In this document: piece by piece, positions 26,875 to 37,020 of the stretch | How positions within the stretch are numbered: the stretch's first letter is position 1 | Layout of the letters: each line of letters starts with the position of its first letter | Assembly (NCBI RefSeq): GCF_009846745.1 | Contig: NZ_AQPF01000002.1 | Coordinates: 229,666 to 293,665 of the forward strand | DNA length: 64,000 nt | Direction: 5' to 3' | Origin: Alloalcanivorax xiamenensis | GTDB lineage: Bacteria > Pseudomonadota > Gammaproteobacteria > Pseudomonadales > Alcanivoracaceae | Made by a program: the position numbers and the translations under genes | Notes under the pieces: model-generated | The model's input: the letters and a program-made list of their open reading frames with translations, nothing else | Told to the model about the DNA's origin: nothing | Databases searched by the model: none

Positions 26875-27980
26875 AGCACCCCCTCCTCGGCTTCGTTGAG
26901 CGCTTCCAACGGGCCTTCGATAACGGACAGTCCGGCGGTCATCCCGGTGGCCAGCAGCGTTTCCACCGCGGCCCCGGGGTCCAATACCATGGCTGCGAAA
27001 TGACGGCCGGCGGGAACATCGACTCGTGCCAGCGCGTCAACCGCCACCGCCGCCAGGGCACCGGTCAGGTCGGCGTTGCGATGCCCCCGCAACGCCAACG
27101 AACAAGTTCTCTCCTTGCCCTCCCGGTGCCCGGTCATCCGCAGCAAAAGCGTCACGAACGGCGCCCTGCCGGCCAGGTCCAGCCGGCTCATACGCTGCAG
27201 CTGCATACAGGCGTCTTCGCGTGAACAGGTATGAAGCCGGTCGAACACCGAGCGCATTGGACCGTCGGCCAGCGCCGTGTACCAGTCCCCGTGTTCCAGC
27301 TCGAGAGCAGCGGCCACCCGTTCGGCCTCCTGATTCAAATACGGCATGACCGTTACCGGGCCGGGGAAGAACGGCAAGCCCACGCCCTTCTTACGGATCA
27401 GCACCCCGGTCCGCACACCACCGTTCCGCCAGGCCGCCCGTGGCTGACCGATACCATCCTCGACGCTCTGCCGGTAGTCCTCGGCGGCCACCGCGGTGAA
27501 AAGGTCCCGTAGCCCGAAATAGCTGGTCAGCGATGTCACCCGATCAAATCCGGTGTGCGCCAGCCACAATGGTAATAAGGCGGTCAGCCCTGGCTGCAAA
27601 CCCGCCGAGAGCAGTGCCCGACGGCCCTGTTCCCGCCAGGCCCGATCATCCAGCCGGGCGTGCAAACGCTCATCACCGGCCACGTCCAGGTAATCCGCGC
27701 CGGCGCGCAAGGCGGTTAAAGCCGGCCCCTCACCGATCCGGTGGGAAGGGCCGGCGCAGTTCACCAGGACAGTGCAGCCGTGGACGAAACGCTCCAGAGA
27801 GCCCGCATCGTTGATATCCACCGTCACGACTTCCACCGGTCCCTGATCCAGGGTGCGTACGAATGCCTCGGCGGAAACCGGATCCCGGCCGCCAATCCGC
27901 AAAGGCCCCGACCTCAGCGCCAGCAGCGCACGCACCACCGCTTTACCGACTTCGCCATAACCACCCAACACCGCGATCAT
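26871..27980 (-). CDS. Saccharopine-dehydrogenase-like NAD(P)-dependent reductase
   Basis: This 369-residue protein begins with a Rossmann motif, IAVLGGYGEVGKAVVRALL. VLVNCAGPSHRIGEGPALTA and AGADYLDVAGDERLH are typical of the saccharopine dehydrogenase family. Members of this family occur in thiazoline-siderophore clusters, and the enantio-pyochelin cluster has an alternative thiazoline reductase, PchK. Whether this gene is its homologue must be tested by alignment. It stands beside a true PchG, so two ring reductions, or oxidation and reduction, are possible. ATG at 27980 overlaps the ABC gene stop. Confidence 0.82.
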   Translation of the reverse strand: MIAVLGGYGEVGKAVVRALLALRSGPLRIGGRDPVSAEAFVRTLDQGPVEVVTVDINDAGSLERFVHGCTVLVNCAGPSHRIGEGPALTALRAGADYLDVAGDERLHARLDDRAWREQGRRALLSAGLQPGLTALLPLWLAHTGFDRVTSLTSYFGLRDLFTAVAAEDYRQSVEDGIGQPRAAWRNGGVRTGVLIRKKGVGLPFFPGPVTVMPYLNQEAERVAAALELEHGDWYTALADGPMRSVFDRLHTCSREDACMQLQRMSRLDLAGRAPFVTLLLRMTGHREGKERTCSLALRGHRNADLTGALAAVAVDALARVDVPAGRHFAAMVLDPGAAVETLLATGMTAGLSVIEGPLEALNEAEEGVL

Positions 27981-29722
27981 GCCGAGGTCTCCACGTCGGT
28001 GAGACGCCAGCCCCGGGCGCGCTGACGTTCGCGCCAGAATTCCGCGTACCTGGGTTCGTTGGTACTCAACTGCGGGTGCGTGCCGGTGGCGACCACTGCC
28101 CCGTGTTCGAGCATGACGATTTGGTCCGCCGAACGGATCGTCGACAACTGATGGGCCACCACGATCAGGGTGGAGCGCGCGCGCAGGGTACGAAGGGCGT
28201 TTTGCACATGACGTTCGTTCTCGGCGTCCAGGGCGGCGGTGGCCTCGTCGAGAATCACGATAGGGGCCTTTTTCAACAGCGCCCGAGCCAGGGAGATGCG
28301 TTGCCGTTCACCGCCGGACAAGGCGCCACCGCCCTCGCCCACCGGCGAGCGCCAGCCTTGCGGCAGCCTTTTCACAATTTCATCGACACCGGCCAGGCGG
28401 GCGGCCTCATGGACATCCTGATCGCTGGCGCCGGGCGCGCCGATGCGGATATTCGCTTCCAAGGTATCGTCGAACAGATAGACGTCCTGCATCACCGGCG
28501 CGATCTGCGCCATCAGATCCGCACTGGTCAGACCACGGACATCGGCACCGCCGACCTGTACCGCGCCACTGTCAACATCATGGAATCGCATGATCAGCCG
28601 GGTCAGGGTGGTCTTGCCGGATCCGGATGGGCCAATGATGGCGGTCATGCTGCCCGCCGGCACCCGCAGCGAGACGCCGTCGATGATGGGCTGTTCCGGC
28701 CGATAGCCAAACACCACGTTGGAGAGGCACACCGTCCCCGGGTCGCTGATCGGCAAGGAGCGCGCCGGCTCCGGCAGCGGCGGCTGATCGAAGATATCGG
28801 CCAGGCGCCGCAGATCATTGGCCGCCATGCGCAATTGGCCACTGCGCGCCGCCGCTTCCGCCAACGGTCCCGCCAGGCGGGCGGATAACGCCAGCAGCGC
28901 CACCAGTTCCACGGTGTCAATGGCATGAGCAAGTGCCAGCATCAGCCCCACCACCAGCAGGGCGGCAAAGGCCAGATGCACGCTCAGGCCCGCCATCAGC
29001 AAGCGGGGAAAAGTGGCGCTGAGCCGGTCGCCGCCCGCTTGCTGCTGTGCGTCAATGGCCTGGTCCAGCGGCGGGTACCCTTCGCGGGTGCGGCCAAACG
29101 CCCTCAACACCGGTTGCAGACGGGCGAACTCCACTACCCGGTTACTGGCTTCAACGCCCGCGGCATCAACCCGTTGCTCGGTGCGTGCGATCCAGGACGC
29201 CGACCAATGATGCAAAACATAAATAAATGGCGCCGCCAGCAGCACGGTCAGTCCCAGGCGCCAGTCAAAAAACAACAACGCCAGAGCCGTGGTGGCCGGT
29301 GTCAGCACCCCGGTCACCACCGGCGTCAGCAAATGCGCGAACACGTTAGTCACCATCATGGTGCCACCAGTGGCGCTGCGTGACAGGCGCCCCACCCGTT
29401 CAGAGGAAAACCACCCCAATGGCAGCGAGACCAGTTTCGCGCCGAGCCGGTCATGCAAGGTGGTCAACACCACCAGCGCCAGGGAGAACCCTTTCATGGC
29501 CTGGCGATAATGGGCCACCGCCACCAGCAGCACGGTCAATGCCAGAGCGATCAGGCCGTAAGCGGCCCGTTGCCCATCACCGTGGATCATGGCCGCCAGT
29601 ACCGGCACGAGAAAGGCGGTGGCCACACCTTGAAGGACCGCGTAAGCCCCCAGCCACAGCAAATAGCGACGCAAATCCCCGGCGTGCTTGGGGCCTAGTA
29701 TTTTCAGAAGGTCACTGATCAT
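27977..29722 (-). CDS. ABC transporter with fused permease and ATPase (PchI/YbtQ type)
   Basis: This 581-residue half-transporter has an N-terminal six-helix domain (about 1-300) and a C-terminal ATPase. Walker A is IIGPSGSGKTTL, the signature is LSGGERQRISLARALL and Walker B is PIVILDEATAALD. ATG at 29722 overlaps the stop of the paired ABC gene (ATGA) and follows GGGAGG. Together the two half-transporters should form a heterodimer in the inner membrane. YbtP/YbtQ import ferric siderophore, and PchH/PchI act in the pyochelin pathway. Import or iron release into the cytoplasm is the likely role; export is not excluded. Confidence 0.9.
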   Translation of the reverse strand: MISDLLKILGPKHAGDLRRYLLWLGAYAVLQGVATAFLVPVLAAMIHGDGQRAAYGLIALALTVLLVAVAHYRQAMKGFSLALVVLTTLHDRLGAKLVSLPLGWFSSERVGRLSRSATGGTMMVTNVFAHLLTPVVTGVLTPATTALALLFFDWRLGLTVLLAAPFIYVLHHWSASWIARTEQRVDAAGVEASNRVVEFARLQPVLRAFGRTREGYPPLDQAIDAQQQAGGDRLSATFPRLLMAGLSVHLAFAALLVVGLMLALAHAIDTVELVALLALSARLAGPLAEAAARSGQLRMAANDLRRLADIFDQPPLPEPARSLPISDPGTVCLSNVVFGYRPEQPIIDGVSLRVPAGSMTAIIGPSGSGKTTLTRLIMRFHDVDSGAVQVGGADVRGLTSADLMAQIAPVMQDVYLFDDTLEANIRIGAPGASDQDVHEAARLAGVDEIVKRLPQGWRSPVGEGGGALSGGERQRISLARALLKKAPIVILDEATAALDAENERHVQNALRTLRARSTLIVVAHQLSTIRSADQIVMLEHGAVVATGTHPQLSTNEPRYAEFWRERQRARGWRLTDVETSA

Positions 29723-31485
29723 GCCCGTGCCTCCCGTTCCCATTCACTGGCTTCCTCCGCCGGCCCGGTCTGCAATCGCCACAGGTGCGCGTACAGACCA
29801 TCGTGCCGCAGCAACGCTTCATGGCCGCCCAGCTCGGTAATCCGCCCACCGTCGAGCACGGCGATGTGATCCGCGGTCATCACCGACGCCAGGCGGTGGG
29901 CGATCACCAGCACGGTCCGCCCCTTCGCCAGCACCGACAAGGCGTCCTGGATCCGCGCCTCGGATTCCGGATCGGCATGAGCGGTGGCTTCATCCAGGAT
30001 CAGAATCGGCGTGTCCGCGAGCAGCATTCGCGCGATCGACAGCCGTTGCGTTTCGCCGCCGGAGAACACCGCGTCCTCCCCGATGACACTGTCATAGCCG
30101 CGCGGCAGTGCCACGATACGATCGTGAATCCGGGCGGCACGGGCGGCTTCGATGATCGCCGAGTCCTCGGCGTCGGGTCGGCCCAAACAGAGGTTGTCGC
30201 GAACCGTGCCGCGCACCAGCTGCGCGTTCTGCAGCACGAACCCCACTTTTCGATACAGCACCTCGGGGGCGATTTCCCGCACATCGACCCCACCTATACG
30301 CACCGTTCCAGCACCGACGTCGTGAAACCGGGGCACCAGAGTGGCCAGAGTGGACTTGCCGGCCCCGGAACGGCCCACCAGGGCGGTCACCGTGCCAGGC
30401 CGGCAATGCAGCGAAATATCGGACAGCACCTCATGGCCATCGCCGTAACGGAACGACACCTGTTCGAACTCCACCGCGCTACCTGCAGGCTGGCGTGGGT
30501 GCCGGCTTTCCGGTAGTAGTTCCGTCGAGAGCAACGACGCAATACGCTTCGCCGCGGCCTGGGCGTTGCGCTGCGCCACCATGCCCTGATTAAACGTCAA
30601 CAACGTTTGCGGCAGGGCCATGCCCACCAGGGCCGCGGCCATCACATCCAGCGGCCCGACCCAGCCCCGGGACAGGAACCAGGCGCCACCAGCGAGCGTG
30701 GCCAACAGGATCACCGGCGCCGACAACGCCAGGGACGACAGGGCTTCCAACCGCAACAGGGGGCGTACCCAGCCGGCATACCGTTCACTGAAATCATGGA
30801 CCGCTTCCCGGTAGCCTTGATAAGCCCGCCCGGTCTGTCCGAAGGCCTTGACCACGGTAATGCCATGAACGAACTCGACGATGGCGGCGCTGACCCGAGA
30901 AAAGCTGGCGTCAAGTTGCACCATCTTGTCGCCGAACCCCCGCATCATCCAGACGTAGGCCACCGCGTACACCGGAAAAGTCACCACCGCCAGCACCATC
31001 AGACGCCAGTCGAGCCAGCATAGATAGAGCAGCCCCGACGCGGGCAATACCAAGGCGGCGATCCGTTCCACGTCGTGGTGCGCCACCAAGTGATGCAGAT
31101 CCTCAAGATCGTTCTGCACTGCCTTGCGAATGGCGCCGGATGTCTTATCCGAGTACCAGCCCAAAGGCACGCGCCCCAGTACCCGCACCAGATCACGGCG
31201 CAACGCCGCCTGCATGCGGTGATCGGCCACATGGGTGGCCCACAGCGCCAGCCCGGTGCACAACCAGCCCAGCACCAATGCCAGCGCGATCACCAACGCC
31301 GTGATTGCCACCCGTTCGATATCCAGCGGCCCAGGCGACAACAGCACCCGACCCAGCTCGACGATGGCGACAAACGGCAGCAGCGATGTCAGTGCACCCA
31401 CGCCACCCAGCAGTACACCGAGACGGATCAGCCCCGCCACCGGATACCGCAACTGGTACAAGGGCTCATTGGTCTTTCGACTCAC
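29719..31485 (-). CDS. ABC transporter with fused permease and ATPase (PchH/YbtP type)
   Basis: This 588-residue half-transporter is the partner of the next gene. The start is GTG at 31485, overlapping the NRPS 2 stop (GTGA), and gives SRKTNEPLYQLRYPVAG. A longer ATG reading to 31671 lies wholly inside NRPS 2 and was rejected. The membrane domain covers about residues 15-310. The ATPase has VGRSGAGKSTLATLV (Walker A), FSGGETQRLSIARMLL (signature) and ILILDEATAHADPE (Walker B). It joins the transport genes directly to the assembly-line genes in one transcript. Confidence 0.9.
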   Translation of the reverse strand: MSRKTNEPLYQLRYPVAGLIRLGVLLGGVGALTSLLPFVAIVELGRVLLSPGPLDIERVAITALVIALALVLGWLCTGLALWATHVADHRMQAALRRDLVRVLGRVPLGWYSDKTSGAIRKAVQNDLEDLHHLVAHHDVERIAALVLPASGLLYLCWLDWRLMVLAVVTFPVYAVAYVWMMRGFGDKMVQLDASFSRVSAAIVEFVHGITVVKAFGQTGRAYQGYREAVHDFSERYAGWVRPLLRLEALSSLALSAPVILLATLAGGAWFLSRGWVGPLDVMAAALVGMALPQTLLTFNQGMVAQRNAQAAAKRIASLLSTELLPESRHPRQPAGSAVEFEQVSFRYGDGHEVLSDISLHCRPGTVTALVGRSGAGKSTLATLVPRFHDVGAGTVRIGGVDVREIAPEVLYRKVGFVLQNAQLVRGTVRDNLCLGRPDAEDSAIIEAARAARIHDRIVALPRGYDSVIGEDAVFSGGETQRLSIARMLLADTPILILDEATAHADPESEARIQDALSVLAKGRTVLVIAHRLASVMTADHIAVLDGGRITELGGHEALLRHDGLYAHLWRLQTGPAEEASEWEREARA

Positions 31486-34400
31486 AGTGCTCTCCGTAAA
31501 GTCTCGGCAAGGTGAGCGGCCACGGTCTCCACGTGGGGCGGCTCGATCACGCTGAAGTGGTTGCCCGGCACATCGATCAGGTTGAACACGCCCAGGCAGG
31601 CGTTTTGCCAGAACGGCGCGGCGTAATGGCCCACACCGGCGGTAATGCCAAAGGATTGCTGTTCCTTGCAACGCAGGTAGTTGATGTCACCGACATAGGG
31701 CGCGGGGTCGAAACAGGCTGCCCGCATACTGTGCCGGCATACCCGGAACAAGGCGGGAATAAGCTCCGGCCCCACCGGCACGCCGGCTTTACCGGCGGCC
31801 ACGCGGGCGTATTCGGCAAGGCGCTGGTCCTGGGGAATCATCGAGCGACGTCGCACCGCCCCGGCCACCGCCCGCAGCCCGTCATCGCCATCCAACGCCG
31901 CCATCGCGCCGGCGGGAATATGCCGCTCATGGCGTTGCATCAGCGTTTCAATGGCGCGATAAACATCCGCCTCGTTCAGCCCCTCGCCAAACACATCCTT
32001 GACCGGATCAAGATTGAGGTTCGGCGCGAAAATCGCCTCGAAGGCGAGTTCCTCATCGGTATTGATGAACATGGGGATGCTGTCCACCAGCGTCAGGTCG
32101 ATGACCTCCACGCCCCGCTCCAGTAAGCGGCGGGACACTTCCATGGCGAGCAACCCGCCCAGGCAATAACCGATCAGTTGAAAGCGGTGATAGCCCTCAT
32201 CCAGCAAACGCCGTGCGTAGTCGTCGGCGACCCGGCCAATCAACTCCTGATGGGGAATGGAGACATACTGCTCGGCGTCCGCCACCGCCAATCCGATCAC
32301 CGGGCCGACCTGTTGGGCGGCCAGCGCCCGGCCGAGATGCTGAAAATAATCCATGGTGCCGAGCGCGGCGTGGAACAGTACCCGTACCGGCCCTTCACCA
32401 CCGCCGAATGGCACGATCAGCGCGTTACTCCCTGCACGTGTTTGTGCCGTTCCCACTTCGGCGGGCGCGCCGCCATCCACCGGCGTGGCCGTGTCACCCT
32501 CCGCCGCCGAGCGCAAGACCGCGGCAAGCGCCGCCACCGTCGGCTCATTGAGCATTTGCCGGAGCAAGGCGTCATAGGTGAAATCCCCCGCCGCCGGCAC
32601 GGTGTCACGGATCTGTCCGGCCACTCTTGCCAGCACCAGGGAATCGGCGCCCTGATCATAAAAGTTGTCATCGCGACCGATGGCGGGCAGACCCAGAGCC
32701 GCCGCCCATAGCGCCCCGAGGCTGTCCTCCAGAGGGTCGTCCGAGGGCGTCTCGGCGAGGGTGTCTTCTCCCATCAGCGGCGCTGGCAGCCAGCGGCTCA
32801 GGATGCTGCGGTCCACCTTGCCATTGGCGGTGAGCGGCAGACGATCAAGCACCTGCAGATGGGAGGGGATCATGTACCTGGGCAATCGCTCAGCCAGAAA
32901 CTGGCGGATTGATTCGCAAGACAGCGGCGCGCGATCCGCTTTGAAACGGGCGGCCATCATATTCATGCCCCAAACCGACAGGGGGTGCGAGGCATCCGGC
33001 AAACAGACGACATCCTCGCCTCCCTGGCCGGCCAACAGGTCGCGCCAGCCGTCTTGGGACAGGAACGGGGCGGCACCGGTTTCCCGATCACCGGCCGGCT
33101 CCATCATGAAACCCTGGGTGAGCATGATATGCGGATGTTCCCGGGTCGGCTCGGTGAGGATCAACCAGCCTCCCGGTGCCAGCAATTCAGCGATGCGGCC
33201 CACCGCCGCGTCGGGATCGCGGGTGCTGCTGAGCACCCCCGCGCAAATCACCACGTCCATGGAGTTCGGCGCCAGGCCCTGCGCCCGGTAATTCTGGTCC
33301 AGATTGAACAGACCAAAACGCATCCAGGACAGCGCCCGCCAACGCTGCCGGGCGGCGGAGAGAAAGAACGGACTCAGGTCGGTGAACAGATATTCCACCC
33401 GGCACCCGTCGAGCATCGGCACCACCGCTTCGGTGGTGGCGCCGGTACCGGCGCCAATCTCCAGAACGCGCAGCGGCTCCGTCCGCTCATTGGCCACCGC
33501 CACCCGATTCACGAACGCCGCCACCGCGTGGTTGTTGTAGCGCGCGATCAGATCATCACGGTACAAGGCCAGGGCCGGCTCCTGGGAGCCTTCGGGAAAC
33601 AGCAGTTCAAACGGATTCTGTTCACCGCTCAACAGCCGTGGCAGGCGCGCCACATGGTCTTCATGGTAGGCGACAAAGGCGCTGCCACCCTCTCGTCCCG
33701 CCGCCCTCTCCGCCACAATGCGCCATGACCGCTCCATGTCATCAGCCGCCAGCTCCGTGGCAAGGTGGTAGCCGCCAGCGTCATCACCGGTGAGCCACCC
33801 ATGCGCCACCAACAACGCCAACCAGCGGCGCACCAACCAATGGTGGCGTGGCGCCACCGTCAGGGCCTGCAACACTTGATCCGGGGTGACACCCTTTTCC
33901 CGGTCGGAGAACAACCCATGTTCCCTCAGGAGCCAAAGCATCGAAACCAAAGCGGCACGATGCAGGGCATCGACCTGATCCGCCGCGTGTTCGGTGTCCG
34001 TATCCTTCAGTTGGTGCCCGGCCAGGCGTCGCGCCGCATCGACCGGCGGGGACGCGGCATGTGGCGTGGTCCCCCGCTTCGCTTCGACAAACCCCAACAG
34101 GGTCCGATCCCCTTTATCGTTCCCGGCGGCGACCGCCACGGCGGCGGCCACGCCGGGATATGCCGATAGCGCCGCCTCCACTTCACCGAGTTCCACACGA
34201 TGCCCCCGGATCTTGACCTGGCCGTCATCGCGACCAAGAAACTCCAACTCGCCGGACGGCAGATATCGGGCCATATCACCGGTTCGATACAGGCGCTGTC
34301 CGTCCACCGGATGGTGAAAAAAGCGTGTTTCGGTCAACGCCGCGTCGCCCAGGTAGCCGGTGGCCAATCCCATTCCAGTGATATAGAGCTCGCCGGGCAC

Positions 34401-36971
34401 CCACACCGGGCGGTCACGAAGGCCCGCGTCAAGCACCCGAAACCCCTGATTGGCCAGCGGTAGTCCATAGGGAACGCTGGTCCATTCCGGGTCCACCGTC
34501 GCCACCCGATGGTAGTTGGACCAGATCGCCGCTTCCGTGGCGCCGCCCAAGGCCACCAGGTCCGCCGCCGGGGCGTGGCGGTGAAGATTCGCTTTCAGCG
34601 ACAGCGGTACCCAGTCCCCCGACACCAGAGCAAGACGCAGGCTGGGCATGGCGGCCGGTTCCGCATCAAGGTAATGGGTCAGCATCTGCAATTGTGCCGG
34701 CACCGAATTCCAAAGCGTGACGCCATGTCCGATAACACATTCCGCCCAATGAGACGGATCAGCCCCGCGTTGAGCGTCCGGTAGCACCAACCCGCCGCCG
34801 CGTGAAAGCGGGCCGAAGATATCGTAGACGGAAAGATCAAAGTTCAAATTCGCCAGCCCCAGCACACGATCGGTGCCGGTGACGTCGAATCGGCGATTAA
34901 TGTCCTCGATGGTATTGAGCGCGGCGCGATGCGTGATCATCACGCCTTTCGGATCGCCGGTGGAGCCCGAGGTATAGATCAGATACGCCAGGGAGTCCGG
35001 GTCACCGCCAGCGACCTCCGGCATGCCTTCCGTGGCGTCGAGCCGGTCGACCTCGATGACCGGCAGCCCTTCGGGCAGATCCCGGGGCCGGTTTGATGAT
35101 TGCACCAACACCGCCGCGACGGCGGCATCGGCAAGCACTTTATCGCGACGTTTCGCGGGCTGAGTAACATCCAGAGGCAGGTAGGCGGCGCCGGCCAGCA
35201 ACACGCCGAGGACGCCCACCACCTGCTCCACGCCCTTGCTCATCACGATCGCGACGTGATCGCCGGCGCGGCAGCCCTGGTCACGCAAGGCGCCGGCCAC
35301 GGCCCCGGCACGGCGAACCAGATCGCCATAGCAAAGCGTTTCTCCGGGGGCCACCACCGCGTCAGCGTCGGGCGTCCGCGCGGCCTGCTCCAGCACGGCC
35401 TGGTGCAGCAGCCGGTCCGGCACCGGCGCCTCGGTATCATTCACCCTGGCCCGGGTCGACGTCTGCCAGGCGGGCAATACCACGGGCTCCGTGGCCGTCC
35501 AGTGCTCGCCGCCGGCCAGGTCGAGCAGCAGGGTCTGGAAGGCCTCCCACATATCGTCGACCAGCCCGGCAGGAAACACGCCCTGACGAACATCCCAGTT
35601 CACCTCGAGGCCGCCCTCGTCGTCGCGGACCTGGCAATCCAGGAAGACCTGGGGCGTCTGGGTAACACCGTTCTCCAGGCGGCAGCCGATCTCCGCCTCG
35701 CCGGTGCCACCCAGCCCGATGGCGCTGGTGAACACCACCGGCATTAACGCGGCGTCTTGCCCGTGCCGCCGGCCGATCTCCCGAATCACTTCCACCCCTG
35801 AGAACAACCGGTGATCCAAGTCGGCGAAAAGCTGCTCCCCCAATGCCGCCGCCCGTCGATGGAAGGGCAAATCATCAGCGGCGCGGACCGCCAGGAGGCT
35901 CACCGAAGTGAAGTCTCCCACCAAGGCATGGACCTGTGGATGAAGCGCCTGGCGATTGAGTAAGGTGAGGTTCAGGGAAAAGTCCGGGCTTCGGCTCCAG
36001 CGCCGCAGTACCGCGACGTAAGCGGTCAACACCACATTGGAGGCCGTCAGCCCGTACCCGGTGGCCTGCTGGCGCAAGGCCCGCCAATGCCCGGCCGGTA
36101 ACCGCCAGTGATGCCGATGAAAGCAGGCCTTGTCCGCGGCAGCCGATGACAAAACCGGCAATTGAGGTGCCGGCGGCAGGTCATCCAGTCGCGCCAGCCA
36201 ATAGTCACGGGCCTGCCGATAAGCGCTCCCCTCACGCATGCGCCGCTGCGCCAGGACATAATCGCGGAAGCTGATTTCCAGTTCGGACAAGGTATCGCCA
36301 TGCCCCTGGATCAACTGATTCAGTTCGGAGAACAGAATCCCCGCGCTGGCCCAGTCAGCAATCAACGCATCCAGAGAAAAATGCAGGATGTCGGCCCCTT
36401 GCGTGCGGGTCAGACGCAGTTCGAACATGGGCCATTGCCCGATTGGATAGAGCCGATGATCCATTTCCGAGCGGGTTGCCTGTAAATGCCGCTCCAATTC
36501 GGACGGCAACCAGCCACGTCCATCCGCGATGGCGATCCGGTAGTGCGGGACCTCCGGCAATATCCGTTGGTAACCGTCCGCGCTGACCTCCGCACGCAGC
36601 ATGTCATGGCGGGTGATCAGCCGATTCCAGGCGTCCTCCAACACTTGCGGTTCCAAAGCCGGATACACCGCTTCCAGATAACCGTGGCAGGCCACCCCGC
36701 CAAAGCCGAAGGATTCGTTGCGCCCCAACAGATAGGCTTCCTGCACCTCGGTCAAAGGGAAAGGCTCATGGCGGCCTTCGCTGTCGGCGGTCACCGCGTC
36801 GAAGGCCGCGCCGCGAAGCAATTCGACCACTTGCGTCTTGAGCGAGCGTAACGTGGCAAGCCGCTCCTCGGTAAGCACCCCCCTGGGCGCACGGAACCGT
36901 AATTGTTCCTGCTCCGCCCAGAGTTCCACTCCGAGCCCCTGCAGTTCCTCGATCAAGGCATTGGCGTTCAT
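31482..36971 (-). CDS. NRPS 2: docking-Cy-A(Cys)-MT-PCP-TE (PchF-like)
   Basis: This 1829-residue synthetase adds and cyclises the last residue and releases the product. Domains: TubC-type N-terminal docking domain (1-55), Cy (about 70-500, motif Asp201..Asp206..Ser209), A (about 520-950), embedded methyltransferase (about 1000-1340, EIGAGTGATT at 1171-1180), A10 at 1379-1388, PCP (Ser1444) and TE (about 1515-1829). The A code read from Asp712, Leu713, Tyr716, Asn755, Leu782, Ser784, Leu808, Ile816 and Trp817 gives DLYNLSLIW, canonical cysteine. The TE nucleophile position is Cys1603 (GYCLGG) where Ser is usual. ATG at 36971 follows GAGAGGGA, 49 bases after NRPS 1. Pyochelin PchF has the same core layout. 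Confidence 0.93.
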   Translation of the reverse strand: MNANALIEELQGLGVELWAEQEQLRFRAPRGVLTEERLATLRSLKTQVVELLRGAAFDAVTADSEGRHEPFPLTEVQEAYLLGRNESFGFGGVACHGYLEAVYPALEPQVLEDAWNRLITRHDMLRAEVSADGYQRILPEVPHYRIAIADGRGWLPSELERHLQATRSEMDHRLYPIGQWPMFELRLTRTQGADILHFSLDALIADWASAGILFSELNQLIQGHGDTLSELEISFRDYVLAQRRMREGSAYRQARDYWLARLDDLPPAPQLPVLSSAAADKACFHRHHWRLPAGHWRALRQQATGYGLTASNVVLTAYVAVLRRWSRSPDFSLNLTLLNRQALHPQVHALVGDFTSVSLLAVRAADDLPFHRRAAALGEQLFADLDHRLFSGVEVIREIGRRHGQDAALMPVVFTSAIGLGGTGEAEIGCRLENGVTQTPQVFLDCQVRDDEGGLEVNWDVRQGVFPAGLVDDMWEAFQTLLLDLAGGEHWTATEPVVLPAWQTSTRARVNDTEAPVPDRLLHQAVLEQAARTPDADAVVAPGETLCYGDLVRRAGAVAGALRDQGCRAGDHVAIVMSKGVEQVVGVLGVLLAGAAYLPLDVTQPAKRRDKVLADAAVAAVLVQSSNRPRDLPEGLPVIEVDRLDATEGMPEVAGGDPDSLAYLIYTSGSTGDPKGVMITHRAALNTIEDINRRFDVTGTDRVLGLANLNFDLSVYDIFGPLSRGGGLVLPDAQRGADPSHWAECVIGHGVTLWNSVPAQLQMLTHYLDAEPAAMPSLRLALVSGDWVPLSLKANLHRHAPAADLVALGGATEAAIWSNYHRVATVDPEWTSVPYGLPLANQGFRVLDAGLRDRPVWVPGELYITGMGLATGYLGDAALTETRFFHHPVDGQRLYRTGDMARYLPSGELEFLGRDDGQVKIRGHRVELGEVEAALSAYPGVAAAVAVAAGNDKGDRTLLGFVEAKRGTTPHAASPPVDAARRLAGHQLKDTDTEHAADQVDALHRAALVSMLWLLREHGLFSDREKGVTPDQVLQALTVAPRHHWLVRRWLALLVAHGWLTGDDAGGYHLATELAADDMERSWRIVAERAAGREGGSAFVAYHEDHVARLPRLLSGEQNPFELLFPEGSQEPALALYRDDLIARYNNHAVAAFVNRVAVANERTEPLRVLEIGAGTGATTEAVVPMLDGCRVEYLFTDLSPFFLSAARQRWRALSWMRFGLFNLDQNYRAQGLAPNSMDVVICAGVLSSTRDPDAAVGRIAELLAPGGWLILTEPTREHPHIMLTQGFMMEPAGDRETGAAPFLSQDGWRDLLAGQGGEDVVCLPDASHPLSVWGMNMMAARFKADRAPLSCESIRQFLAERLPRYMIPSHLQVLDRLPLTANGKVDRSILSRWLPAPLMGEDTLAETPSDDPLEDSLGALWAAALGLPAIGRDDNFYDQGADSLVLARVAGQIRDTVPAAGDFTYDALLRQMLNEPTVAALAAVLRSAAEGDTATPVDGGAPAEVGTAQTRAGSNALIVPFGGGEGPVRVLFHAALGTMDYFQHLGRALAAQQVGPVIGLAVADAEQYVSIPHQELIGRVADDYARRLLDEGYHRFQLIGYCLGGLLAMEVSRRLLERGVEVIDLTLVDSIPMFINTDEELAFEAIFAPNLNLDPVKDVFGEGLNEADVYRAIETLMQRHERHIPAGAMAALDGDDGLRAVAGAVRRRSMIPQDQRLAEYARVAAGKAGVPVGPELIPALFRVCRHSMRAACFDPAPYVGDINYLRCKEQQSFGITAGVGHYAAPFWQNACLGVFNLIDVPGNHFSVIEPPHVETVAAHLAETLRRAL

Positions 36972-37020
36972 AACGTCCCTCTCCGGATGTCGTGCTGGGT
37001 CGTAAGCCGGGGCCACGGAT

